A program made the translations under genes and the position numbers. A DNA stretch of 64,000 nt from Longitalea luteola. Lineage in GTDB: Bacteria; Bacteroidota; Bacteroidia; Chitinophagales; Chitinophagaceae. Of the stretch, positions 27,155 to 34,192 are shown piece by piece (position 1 is the first letter of the stretch; each line of letters opens with the position of its first letter). The notes under the pieces were generated by a model. It was not told the DNA's origin. It saw only the letters and a list, made by a program, of their open reading frames with translations, and made no database searches. The stretch is from positions 62,001 to 126,000 of the forward strand of contig NZ_JAFIQX010000010.1 in assembly GCF_017356035.1 (NCBI RefSeq), read 5' to 3'.

Positions 27155-28192
27155 TTATTCTGATGGCAATTTATCAGCAGCTTTCTCATAGTTCTCTGCA
27201 GCCTTGTTTAACCTCTTCTGGATACGGCTTGCCAGTACGCGCGGCGCCAGCACTTTTACACATTCGCCAAAACCAAGGATCTCCCTTTCCAGTTCAAAAT
27301 TTATCACCACTTGCAGCGAGATAATAATGCCATTTTCATCTTCCTTCAATAATTGCTGTGAATGGTGTATTGGCTTGGTGAGTACATAGGGCGCATTGTA
27401 TTTGTCAATAAACAGCACCACTTTGATAGCCTTTTCCTGTTCATTTTTGGTAACGCCGATCAGGTCACTGAAATATTGGTCGAAATCTATTTTATCTTCT
27501 TCAATGAATGGCTCTTTGGTGAGTTCCTGGAATTCGATGATGCGGTCGAGCGCCATGGTAAGCAGCAGCCTCTTCTTCTTGGCCCGGCCAATCAGGAACC
27601 AGCGGTTGCGGTATTCTTTTAATAAATAAGGATAACAAATGACGTGCTGCGAAGCGGCGGCTTTGAAAGATTTGTATTCTACCAGCAACGATCTTTTTTG
27701 CAGGATGGCCTGGTACAAGGCGTTAATATGTTCCAGCCCTTTAAGCAGCCCGTTATTCTCTAACTGAATATAATTCCGTCCCTGGTTCGTTGTACGGTAC
27801 AGGTTGTTCTCGAGCCGGGCGATCATGTCGCTCATTTCGTCAAAATAGGTAAACCCGTTGAATTGTTTCAGCAGGCCCACGATCTCTTTCATCTTCTCTA
27901 CATCAACCTGGTTCACCGGCGCATTAGTGATGCTATAACCAGCCTCACTGTAGGCATAGAATTTCCGGTCAATAACTACTATCGGTGCATTGTAACCCAG
28001 TTTATCGCTGCGCATGATCTGGATATCGGCCTGAATGGTTCGTTTGCTCACGCCGGTGGTAATACCTTCCAACTGATACAGCACATCGGCTACTTTTTCA
28101 ATCAGGTCGTCCAGTGTCCATTTACGATACTTGTTACGCAAACAGTCATCGATGGTCTTGTAACGAATAAGGGCTAATTTATTTACAGACAT
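27155..28192 (-). CDS. WYL-domain transcriptional regulator
   Basis: A 345-residue regulator. N-terminal winged-helix region (residues 5-65: IRYKTIDDCLRNKYRKWTLDDLIEKV split into two helices, then VSKRTIQADIQIM as the recognition helix). The middle linker leads to a WYL domain from about residue 160 (KRSLLVEYKSF, then YPYLLKEYRNRWFLIGRAK) and a C-terminal WCX part. WYL domains bind nucleic-acid or nucleotide-like ligands and often govern DNA-damage, phage-defence and RNA-related loci. Start ATG 28192 (MSVNKLALIRYK); 41 more upstream codons are open but unlike the family. Divergent from the tRNA-like RNA/nucleotidyltransferase module, which it probably regulates. Confidence 0.88.
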   Translation of the reverse strand: MSVNKLALIRYKTIDDCLRNKYRKWTLDDLIEKVADVLYQLEGITTGVSKRTIQADIQIMRSDKLGYNAPIVVIDRKFYAYSEAGYSITNAPVNQVDVEKMKEIVGLLKQFNGFTYFDEMSDMIARLENNLYRTTNQGRNYIQLENNGLLKGLEHINALYQAILQKRSLLVEYKSFKAAASQHVICYPYLLKEYRNRWFLIGRAKKKRLLLTMALDRIIEFQELTKEPFIEEDKIDFDQYFSDLIGVTKNEQEKAIKVVLFIDKYNAPYVLTKPIHHSQQLLKEDENGIIISLQVVINFELEREILGFGECVKVLAPRVLASRIQKRLNKAAENYEKAADKLPSE

Positions 28193-28209
28193 ATAAGGTT
28201 TTCGGCCGT

Positions 28210-28240
28210 TAAAAATACTAAGCGCACTGTTATTACGCAA
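28210..28240 (-). promoter_or_regulatory. Probable WYL gene promoter
   Basis: On the minus strand TTG (28238-28240), 20 bases, then TATTTTTA (28210-28217), one base off the TAnnTTTG consensus, 18 bases before the chosen ATG. Confidence 0.4.
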
Positions 28241-28393
28241 CTGACCTGCGCTGTTGGCCGTTATTTTTTGTTTCCTGGATACATTTCGACCGCTAATAAA
28301 CTGTGCGCCAAACAATTAAAAGAATTTCAAAATAATTTTCATACTGCGCAAGTACCCTGCGTAGCCCTGTATGCATATTTGCTGTATCAAAAC

Positions 28394-28631
28394 GGTCAGA
28401 AACAAGTTACTTCGTCATTGGAAAAACTTATTCAATACCGTTATTGACTGGTTGAAGCAGTAGCTCAGTTGGTAGAGCAATAGAAAAGTTTTAACATTAT
28501 CACGGTCAAATCATTTCCACACGTTTGAAAATTATCGTGGTCAATTAGTACTTACTCCCTAGTTTAATCTATCGGTCGTTGGTTCGAATCCAACCTGCTT
28601 CGCTAAACTTTGGTCAATTGTTGCTTACTTC
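28394..28631 (+). repeat. Three copies of GGTCA-N8-TTACTYC in and around tRNA-like RNA 1
   Basis: The same 20-base pattern occurs at 28394-28413 (upstream of the RNA), 28539-28558 (inside its enlarged anticodon loop) and 28612-28631 (10 bases after its end). A fourth, half copy (GGTCA and flank) is at 28504. The eight central bases differ between copy 1 and the others but the spacing is constant. Either regulator sites or a repeated RNA motif. Confidence 0.65.
28454..28602 (+). ncRNA. tRNA-like RNA 1: canonical tRNA body with an 83-nt anticodon loop
   Basis: Every tRNA arm is visible and perfectly paired: acceptor GAAGCAG/CTGCTTC (28454-28460 with 28595-28601, then G as discriminator), TA at positions 8-9, D arm GCTC-AGTTGGTA-GAGC (28463-28478), anticodon stem ATAGA/TCTAT (28480-28484 with 28568-28572), a 5-base variable loop, and T arm GTTGG-TTCGAAT-CCAAC (28578-28594). 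The anticodon loop, however, is 83 nt (28485-28567). The base after the loop start is A where decoding tRNAs have U33, and no CCA is encoded. The loop holds a local hairpin (CACG/CGTG enclosing TCAAA/TTTGA). 149 nt total. It precedes the 744-residue gene by 77 bases. A dedicated tRNA mimic is favoured over an intron-containing tRNA. Confidence 0.85.
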
Positions 28632-28679
28632 AAAACACACTTTTTCAAGTCAACAGCATCAGCATTACCAGGTTTTAAA

Positions 28680-30914
28680 ATGAATATTATGAATCCGTTA
28701 TTACAAGTAAGTCTTCGGCAACAGGCAGTTTTTATTCCCGAAGCAGCCATCATCGGCCAACAGCAAACCCTTAACGAAAATACAGGGCTTTTAGCAGCCA
28801 ATTTATCCAATCTGGGCTTTGGCCTTTCTGAATCATTGCTGAAAGCATTGAACAATACGGCCCCGGGTTTCCAGTTCATGGTACTGGAAATGCTGCGTGA
28901 TGTAACCGGGGTAAACAAGAACTGGACACCGCTGGTAAAAGGCTGGAACATTCCTACCGGTGAATTGGTGATCGATCATATTGTGACCTTCTATTCCAAT
29001 ATTTTCAAAACCAAAGGCACTATTCTGCCATGCAGCCATATTATTCCTGACAAAACATTTCCATTGCACCGCTATAATGGCTGCCCGTTCTGCGGAACAC
29101 CATTCACATCCGGCGCTATTGAAAATTTCAAACAGGGTAGCGAACAAAAAATACTGGAGTTATGGACAATAAACGATGCAACTGATTTTTTGAAAGACCT
29201 GCTGACGGCCAAAACCGCTTTGGACGCCACGCAGCTCGACAGCTTGAAAATATTGCTGAATGAATTGCCTTTGCCGGAAGTATCAATAGGAATGAAGGAA
29301 ACGCTGATGGCGGTAATAGACATTTACGTGAGCCAGGACGGGGCAACCAAAGCACAACCGTTATTCACGTCACCTACCGATATCCTGCGTTATTTATGGT
29401 ATAAACATACCGGCTTCCTGCAAATAATAGAGCCCGCTACCATTATAAAACGCAAAGAAGCTAATAACAGGCACCTGTGGGCACAGGATAGAAGCGCCAG
29501 CGCTACTGTGCAGGCAAGGGCGCCCTTAAAACTGAAATACAACCGCAAAGACTGTTTGGTAGCCGGCTGGTTGAATAATATGGCTATGGATCCGGCTAAA
29601 ATGTGCGAAATGATGCATCCTAAACGCGGGATGTGGGTACGCTTTATCAGGGCTTTACGTCTGCCGGAATACAGCAAACGCAAAGGATTCGACAACCTGC
29701 GCAACCTGTTGGATAAATTCTATAAAGAAGAATATGAAGTATGGCAGGGTAAGGTGGAACATTACAAGTTGCGGTATGATGCCAAAACAACTCTTACTTT
29801 ATTACAGCAAAGACCCGGATTATTTGCCCGTTCTTTGTTTGCTAATATGTTATGGTTTGGCAGCGATGTAACCATTGCCGCTTTCATGGACGTCATTGAT
29901 AAAGTTCCGGCCCGTTTGTTATTCACGCTGGCCATGTATGCTGAAAATTATTTCGACAGAAATAATACCCGCAGCGTGAAGCCACTGGGTGGCGTAAACA
30001 AAGTGATTACGGCTAACCGGTTATTGCAACTGTATAGCGACAAACAGCTGGAAGATATGCAGGCTGCGATTGTTGATCTCTGTATCCTGTCGGTTAAAAA
30101 CCGCTTTGCTAAAACTGCCACCACCAGCAAAACGATGCATATAGACCCACTGCTGTTCAATATTCCCGTTTTTATTGGCGACAGAAGCGACACGGTGCAG
30201 GATATGTCTTCCGCCCTGATGGGAACCCGCTTTGCAGTGGTTGGCGATACCGTCCGGTTATTCATGCAATGGGGAACCGGTTTGCCAGCCCAGCATATGG
30301 ATATGGACCTGAGCTGTTTGATTGCTTTTAATGATAAAACAGAAGGCTGCTCTTACAGCAACCTGGTAACCACCGGTTGTAAACATAGTGGTGATATCAG
30401 AAGCATTCCAAACAAGATCGGTACGGCTGAATACATTGAAATGGATCTGCCTGCATTGAAAAGAGCAAAGGCGAAATATGTAAGCTTTACCTGCAATGCC
30501 TACAGCATTGGCAGCATTACGCCCAATTTAGTGGTGGGTTGGATGAACAGCCAACATAAAATGACCATTTCAGAAACCACCGGGGTAGCCTACGATCCTT
30601 CCTGTCTGCAGCACCAGGTGCGTATCGTAAAAGATCTTAGCAAGGGTATGGTCTTTGGCGTGCTCGACGTAGCAAACAGCGAGATCATTTGGCTGGAATT
30701 ACAATTCAGCGGGCAGATCGTACAAAACCTCGACACCCGGAATGTAGAAGCCCTGCTGAAAAAACTGAACAGCAAACTGACCATTGGCCGGTTATTGCAG
30801 CTGAAGGCAGACGCACAGCAGCTGCAGCTGGTTGAAACAACTGAAGCAGATGAAGTGTACACACCGCAATGGGCAAAGAACACGGCAGCCCTAACAAAGC
30901 TGTTAATTGATTAA
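28680..30914 (+). CDS. Large zinc-binding (RING-like) protein with TerD-like C-terminal region, RNA-repair module
   Basis: A 744-residue cytosolic protein. Residues 117-142 form a Cys/His cluster (LPCSHIIPDKTF then HRYNGCPFCGTPF: C118, H120, H130, C135, C138) like a RING or zinc ribbon. Residues 150-480 are a long helical region that looks like a solenoid. Residues 515-630 resemble a TerD fold: VVGDTVRLFMQW, DMDLSCLIAFND, the KHSGDIRS motif and YIEMDLPALKRAKAKYV. I believe this matches the family named after MXAN_6230/SCO0854 (RING domain-containing), recalled and not checked. Ro60/TROVE homology was considered but not shown. It stands between two tRNA-like RNAs and ahead of two nucleotidyltransferases, so an RNA scaffold or sensor role is inferred. 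Confidence 0.75.
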   Translation: MNIMNPLLQVSLRQQAVFIPEAAIIGQQQTLNENTGLLAANLSNLGFGLSESLLKALNNTAPGFQFMVLEMLRDVTGVNKNWTPLVKGWNIPTGELVIDHIVTFYSNIFKTKGTILPCSHIIPDKTFPLHRYNGCPFCGTPFTSGAIENFKQGSEQKILELWTINDATDFLKDLLTAKTALDATQLDSLKILLNELPLPEVSIGMKETLMAVIDIYVSQDGATKAQPLFTSPTDILRYLWYKHTGFLQIIEPATIIKRKEANNRHLWAQDRSASATVQARAPLKLKYNRKDCLVAGWLNNMAMDPAKMCEMMHPKRGMWVRFIRALRLPEYSKRKGFDNLRNLLDKFYKEEYEVWQGKVEHYKLRYDAKTTLTLLQQRPGLFARSLFANMLWFGSDVTIAAFMDVIDKVPARLLFTLAMYAENYFDRNNTRSVKPLGGVNKVITANRLLQLYSDKQLEDMQAAIVDLCILSVKNRFAKTATTSKTMHIDPLLFNIPVFIGDRSDTVQDMSSALMGTRFAVVGDTVRLFMQWGTGLPAQHMDMDLSCLIAFNDKTEGCSYSNLVTTGCKHSGDIRSIPNKIGTAEYIEMDLPALKRAKAKYVSFTCNAYSIGSITPNLVVGWMNSQHKMTISETTGVAYDPSCLQHQVRIVKDLSKGMVFGVLDVANSEIIWLELQFSGQIVQNLDTRNVEALLKKLNSKLTIGRLLQLKADAQQLQLVETTEADEVYTPQWAKNTAALTKLLID

Positions 30915-30944
30915 TTAACCCCTTGCCTTGAAGCCGGGGTTCCC

Positions 30945-31140
30945 GCCCCCGTAGCTTAAAAGGAAAAGCCTGCGGTAAAATTGTCTAATCGCAGCGTGTG
31001 TGGATAGTCCCGTAATCTCTATGCGAAATTATGGGTAGAATTTACAGTGCACCGAAAGGCCCCTGTTGCTTAGTAGGGAAGCGTATTTACAGCCACGTAG
31101 CTCAGTGATGAGAATGTGAGTTCGAATCTCACCGGGGGAA
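30945..31140 (+). ncRNA. tRNA-like RNA 2: degenerate, with a long insertion and two D-arm-like segments
   Basis: Clear parts: T arm GTGAG-TTCGAAT-CTCAC (31116-31132), 3-prime acceptor CGGGGGA plus discriminator A (31133-31140), distant 5-prime acceptor GCCCCCG (30945-30951; six G-C pairs, G-A mismatch at the end), TA, and a D arm GCTT-AAAAGGAA-AAGC (30954-30969). Between them lie 146 nt with a CTGCG/CGCAG hairpin (30970-30994, 15-nt loop), an 8-bp CCCGTAAT/ATTATGGG hairpin around 31009-31035 and, just before the T arm, a second D-arm-like GTAGCTCAGT segment (31097-31112) sharing ten bases with RNA 1. An overlapping AAGC-GGGG/CCCC-GCTT hairpin (30930-30957) could compete with the acceptor. It fills the gap between the zinc-binding protein and the peptidase-like gene. 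Confidence 0.7.
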
Positions 31141-31165
31141 CTGTAGACATGATATTTAGAAGAAC

Positions 31166-31489
31166 ATGAATAAGTATGAAAGGCTAAAAACAGATTTAGA
31201 TGTAGCCGGAACAGGAAAAATAAAAGCATTTGGCAACAGCATGTTGCCCATTTTGAAGAACGGAAGTTTGCTGACCTTTGTAAAAGCAGCGGAATATAAA
31301 ATAGGCGATATAGTATTTTGCAAAGTAAAAGGCAGATACATCGATGCTCATAAAGTGATAAAGAAAGATGCCAATAAAGGATTTTTGATCGCCAATAATC
31401 ATGGTTTTGAGAACGGCTGGACAAAGACCATTTACGGCAAAGTAGTTCAGGCAGAATATCAGGGAAAGATCATTTATAAAGTGGAATAA
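31166..31489 (+). CDS. Small S24/S26-type peptidase-like protein
   Basis: A 107-residue protein with the core of the LexA/signal-peptidase fold and little else. GNSMLPILKNGS (S25 as the nucleophile), EYKIGDIVFCKVKG (the GD-V motif) and IDAHKVIKK (H62 at the place of the His in the Sec11-type Ser-His dyad) occur in the family order, followed by ANNHGFENGW, like the GDN box. No membrane segment and no DNA-binding domain, so it is neither a normal signal peptidase nor LexA. It ends one base before the first nucleotidyltransferase ATG. Substrate unknown; it may process a module protein or be an inactive sensor. Confidence 0.78.
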   Translation: MNKYERLKTDLDVAGTGKIKAFGNSMLPILKNGSLLTFVKAAEYKIGDIVFCKVKGRYIDAHKVIKKDANKGFLIANNHGFENGWTKTIYGKVVQAEYQGKIIYKVE

Positions 31490-31490
31490 C

Positions 31491-32252
31491 ATGCGAGAAA
31501 CAATACTCAACAGACTGACAGCTGTAGCACACGAGCATAACATAAAAATACTGTTTGCCTGTGAGTCGGGGAGCAGGGGATGGGAATTTCCTTCACCGGA
31601 CAGCGATTACGATGTACGATTCATTTACGTACGTCCCTATAAATACTATTTGTCTGTAATGGACCGGACCTATGACCTGAATTTCGCCATCAATGGCGAC
31701 CTGGACATGTATGGCTGGGACATTCGCAAAGTGCTGCAGCTGATGAGAAAATCAAACACAACACCGTTTGAATGGCTGCAGTCGCCCATTATTTACACCG
31801 AAGAACCCGGATTTAAAAATGAGCTGTGGTCGCTGAGCCAGGCTTATTTTGACCAGCGTTCCAATATTCATCATTACCTTGGTATAGCCAAAGGGGCCAT
31901 GAAAACGATAGCCAATGACAATGAAATAAAGATCAAAAAACTGTTCTATGTGCTCAGACCCCTGCTGGCCGCCAAATGGTGCCTGGAAAAGCAAACCATT
32001 GCTCCCATGACCATTGGACCGTTAATGACCTTATTGCCTGACCCTTTACAAAAACAGGTGAATGAGCTCATCGCGTTAAAGGCCCATGCAGCAGAAAGTT
32101 TTGTTATAAACATCCACCCTGCACTGAAAACATTTATTGACGCTGAATATGACCGGATCAATAAAGCATCGGTTCCGTTGAAAAAAGAACATTTTAATGC
32201 TGAGCAGCTGGATGAATTTTTTGTAACCACCATTACGCGGTATGACCATTAA
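31491..32252 (+). CDS. RlaP-type nucleotidyltransferase 1 (DNA polymerase beta superfamily)
   Basis: A 253-residue nucleotidyltransferase. The NTase core is near the N-terminus: SGSRGWEFPSPDSDYDVRF (residues 26-44) with G27-S28 and the metal-binding D39-x-D41. A further acidic strand, DLNFAINGDLDMYGWDI, at about 62-78 probably gives the third carboxylate. The remainder is helical (KLFYVLRPLLAAKWCLEKQ). This is the PF10127/RlaP-like family, which comparative genomics links to RNA repair together with RNA ligases. No ligase is present here. It starts one base after the peptidase-like gene and overlaps the second nucleotidyltransferase by 11 bases, so the three are co-translated. Confidence 0.86.
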   Translation: MRETILNRLTAVAHEHNIKILFACESGSRGWEFPSPDSDYDVRFIYVRPYKYYLSVMDRTYDLNFAINGDLDMYGWDIRKVLQLMRKSNTTPFEWLQSPIIYTEEPGFKNELWSLSQAYFDQRSNIHHYLGIAKGAMKTIANDNEIKIKKLFYVLRPLLAAKWCLEKQTIAPMTIGPLMTLLPDPLQKQVNELIALKAHAAESFVINIHPALKTFIDAEYDRINKASVPLKKEHFNAEQLDEFFVTTITRYDH

Positions 32253-33300
32253 GGATATAAAACAGAAAGGCTTGTTGCTGTTTGAGTGTATCAGTGGCAG
32301 CAAAGCATATGGTTTAAACACCTCCACGTCTGACACAGACCTGCGAGGTGTTTACTACCTGCCTAAAGCACAGTTCTATGGGCTCGATTACATTCCACAG
32401 ATCAGTAATGAATCGAGCGACGAAGTATATTATGAACTCGGGCGTTTTGTAGAATTGCTGATAAAGAATAACCCCAATATTCTGGAACTGCTGGCATCGC
32501 CGGAAGATTGTATTTTGTACCGGCATCCCATTTTAAACAGGCTGCACATCAACCTGTTCCTGTCGAAACTCTGCAAAGAAACTTTTGCGGGTTATGCGCT
32601 TACACAAATAAAAAAAGCAAGAGGTTATAAAAAGAAGATCGTGAACCCTATTGAGCCGGTACGCAAATCGGTGCTTGATTTTTGTTTCATCCTGCAGGGT
32701 TATCATTCAATACCACTGACTGAATGGCTGGCGCAGCACAATTTTGTTCAGGAACAATGCGGACTGATCAACATGCCTCACTCAAAGGGATTGTATGCGC
32801 TGTTCTATGACACCGATAATACGCTTCATTACAGGGGCATCATGAGCAGCGAGCTGGCGAACGAAGTATCCCTGTCGTCCATTCCTAAAGGAGAGAAAGA
32901 ATTAGCCTATTTGTTTTTCAATAAGGAAAACTATTCGTCATACTGTAAAGACTACAAGGAATACTGGGAATGGGTTGAAAAACGAAATGAGGCGCGGTAT
33001 CTGGGTAATGCAACTCACGGCAAAGGATATGATGCCAAGAATATGATGCACACGATCAGGCTGCTGCAGGTGGCAGAAGAAATTCTTACCAAAGGAACCT
33101 TACAGGTTAAACGCAGCAACCGCGAGGAATTGTTATCGATTAAAGCGGGTGATTTTCAATATGATGATCTGCTCGTGATGGCCGATGCACTGATGAACCG
33201 CATTGAAGCGGCGTATAGTACCAGTCAGTTAACGCCATACCCCGACAAAGAAAAAATAGAAGCCATACTGGTTCAAATGCGGGAAGAACTTTACGGGTAA
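32242..33300 (+). CDS. RlaP-type nucleotidyltransferase 2 (DNA polymerase beta superfamily)
   Basis: A 352-residue second nucleotidyltransferase, only distantly like the first. The catalytic block FECISGSKAYGLNTSTSDTD lies at residues 14-33 (G19-S20, D31-x-D33), followed by LRGVYYLP. YYELGRFVELLIKNNPNILELL (residues about 65-86) matches the helix that follows the core in this family, and ARYLGNATHGKGYDAKNMMHTIRLL near 255 is a conserved C-terminal block. Its start overlaps the end of the first gene by 11 bases. Having two non-identical RlaP-like enzymes beside two tRNA-like RNAs suggests terminal nucleotide addition to RNA as the shared task. Confidence 0.86.
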   Translation: MTIKDIKQKGLLLFECISGSKAYGLNTSTSDTDLRGVYYLPKAQFYGLDYIPQISNESSDEVYYELGRFVELLIKNNPNILELLASPEDCILYRHPILNRLHINLFLSKLCKETFAGYALTQIKKARGYKKKIVNPIEPVRKSVLDFCFILQGYHSIPLTEWLAQHNFVQEQCGLINMPHSKGLYALFYDTDNTLHYRGIMSSELANEVSLSSIPKGEKELAYLFFNKENYSSYCKDYKEYWEWVEKRNEARYLGNATHGKGYDAKNMMHTIRLLQVAEEILTKGTLQVKRSNREELLSIKAGDFQYDDLLVMADALMNRIEAAYSTSQLTPYPDKEKIEAILVQMREELYG

Positions 33301-33449
33301 ACCCGTATGGGCAATAAGGGTGTTTACGCATCTGGATAACTATCCGTTAATGCTAACCGCTTTTGCATACCACGAACTGGCCATTTTGTTATAAAACAGG
33401 TTACTTTCATGCGGCTTCTGGAATTAAGAAGAGATCAATAACCTGGCAC

Positions 33450-34127
33450 ATGAGAAAGTTCCTGAAATACACAGGATATACTGTTGTAACCTTCCTGTTA
33501 CTGATACTGGTGTATCTCGGTGCTGCCTGGATGCTGTCACGCCTGACCGTCGCAGCCGAAACCAACGCCTCACACCAGGTAACTATCTACATTAAAAGCA
33601 GCGCTGTACATACCGATATTGTAATGCCGGTAAAAAACTCCCTTAAAGACTGGAGCGAAAGCATCCTGTATAAAAACACCCTCGCCGGCGACAGCATGTA
33701 CAATTACATTGCCATTGGCTGGGGCGATAAGGGCTTTTACCTCGAAACACCTACCTGGGCCGATCTGAAAGCAAGTACCGCTTTTAAAGCGGCTTTCTGG
33801 CTGAGCTCTTCCGCTGTTCACGCCACGTATTACAAAAAAATTAAAGAAGGAAAGAATTGCGTAAAGCTGGTTATCTCCAATGAACAATACCAACGGCTGG
33901 TGGCTTTTATTGAGAACAGCCTGCAAACCTCGGCTACGGGTACGCCTATTGCCATAACAGCTGCAAAACCTTACGGTAATAACGATGCTTTTTATGAAGC
34001 CAAAGGCCGGTACAGTTTATTTCATACCTGTAATACATGGGCCAACAATGCATTAAAAGCCTGCGGCCAGAAAGCCTGCTGGTGGACGCCATTTTCAAAT
34101 GGCATCCGGTATCAGTATGCGCACTAA
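33450..34127 (+). CDS. TIGR02117/DUF2459-family membrane-anchored protein
   Basis: A 225-residue protein with one N-terminal membrane segment (YTGYTVVTFLLLILVYLGAAWM, split in two readings) and a periplasmic domain. The DUF2459/TIGR02117 features are IKSSAVHTDIVMPV, YIAIGWGDKGFYLETPTWADL and, near the C-terminus, FHTCNTWANNALKACG with a Cys and Trp cluster suggesting an NlpC/P60-like or acyltransferase-type active site. Start ATG 33450 (MRKFLKYTG) replaces a longer frame from 33363, whose first 29 codons do not look coding. Not obviously part of the RNA module, from which it is 150 bases away. Confidence 0.82.
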   Translation: MRKFLKYTGYTVVTFLLLILVYLGAAWMLSRLTVAAETNASHQVTIYIKSSAVHTDIVMPVKNSLKDWSESILYKNTLAGDSMYNYIAIGWGDKGFYLETPTWADLKASTAFKAAFWLSSSAVHATYYKKIKEGKNCVKLVISNEQYQRLVAFIENSLQTSATGTPIAITAAKPYGNNDAFYEAKGRYSLFHTCNTWANNALKACGQKACWWTPFSNGIRYQYAH

Positions 34128-34130
34128 AAA

Positions 34131-34168
34131 ACCCGGCAATAACCTCTGTTCAAAGATCATTGCCGGGT
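34131..34168. terminator. Bidirectional intrinsic terminator
   Basis: ACCCGGCAAT (34131-34140) and ATTGCCGGGT (34159-34168) form 10 perfect pairs with an 18-base loop, preceded by AAAAA. It separates the convergent DUF2459-like and SGNH genes. Confidence 0.8.
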
Positions 34169-34192
34169 GAATTGTTGCGTGAGGATATCAGC

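Noticed and set aside
28454-28602. Group I or group II intron inside a tRNA gene
   Set aside because: The insert is only about 76 nt, far below group I or II sizes, with no conserved intron core. The 5-prime loop base pattern also lacks U33.
28680-30914. Ro60/TROVE protein
   Set aside because: The helical middle and neighbouring RNA recall Ro60, but no TROVE motif or vWA MIDAS is visible, so only a TerD-like and zinc-motif description is kept.
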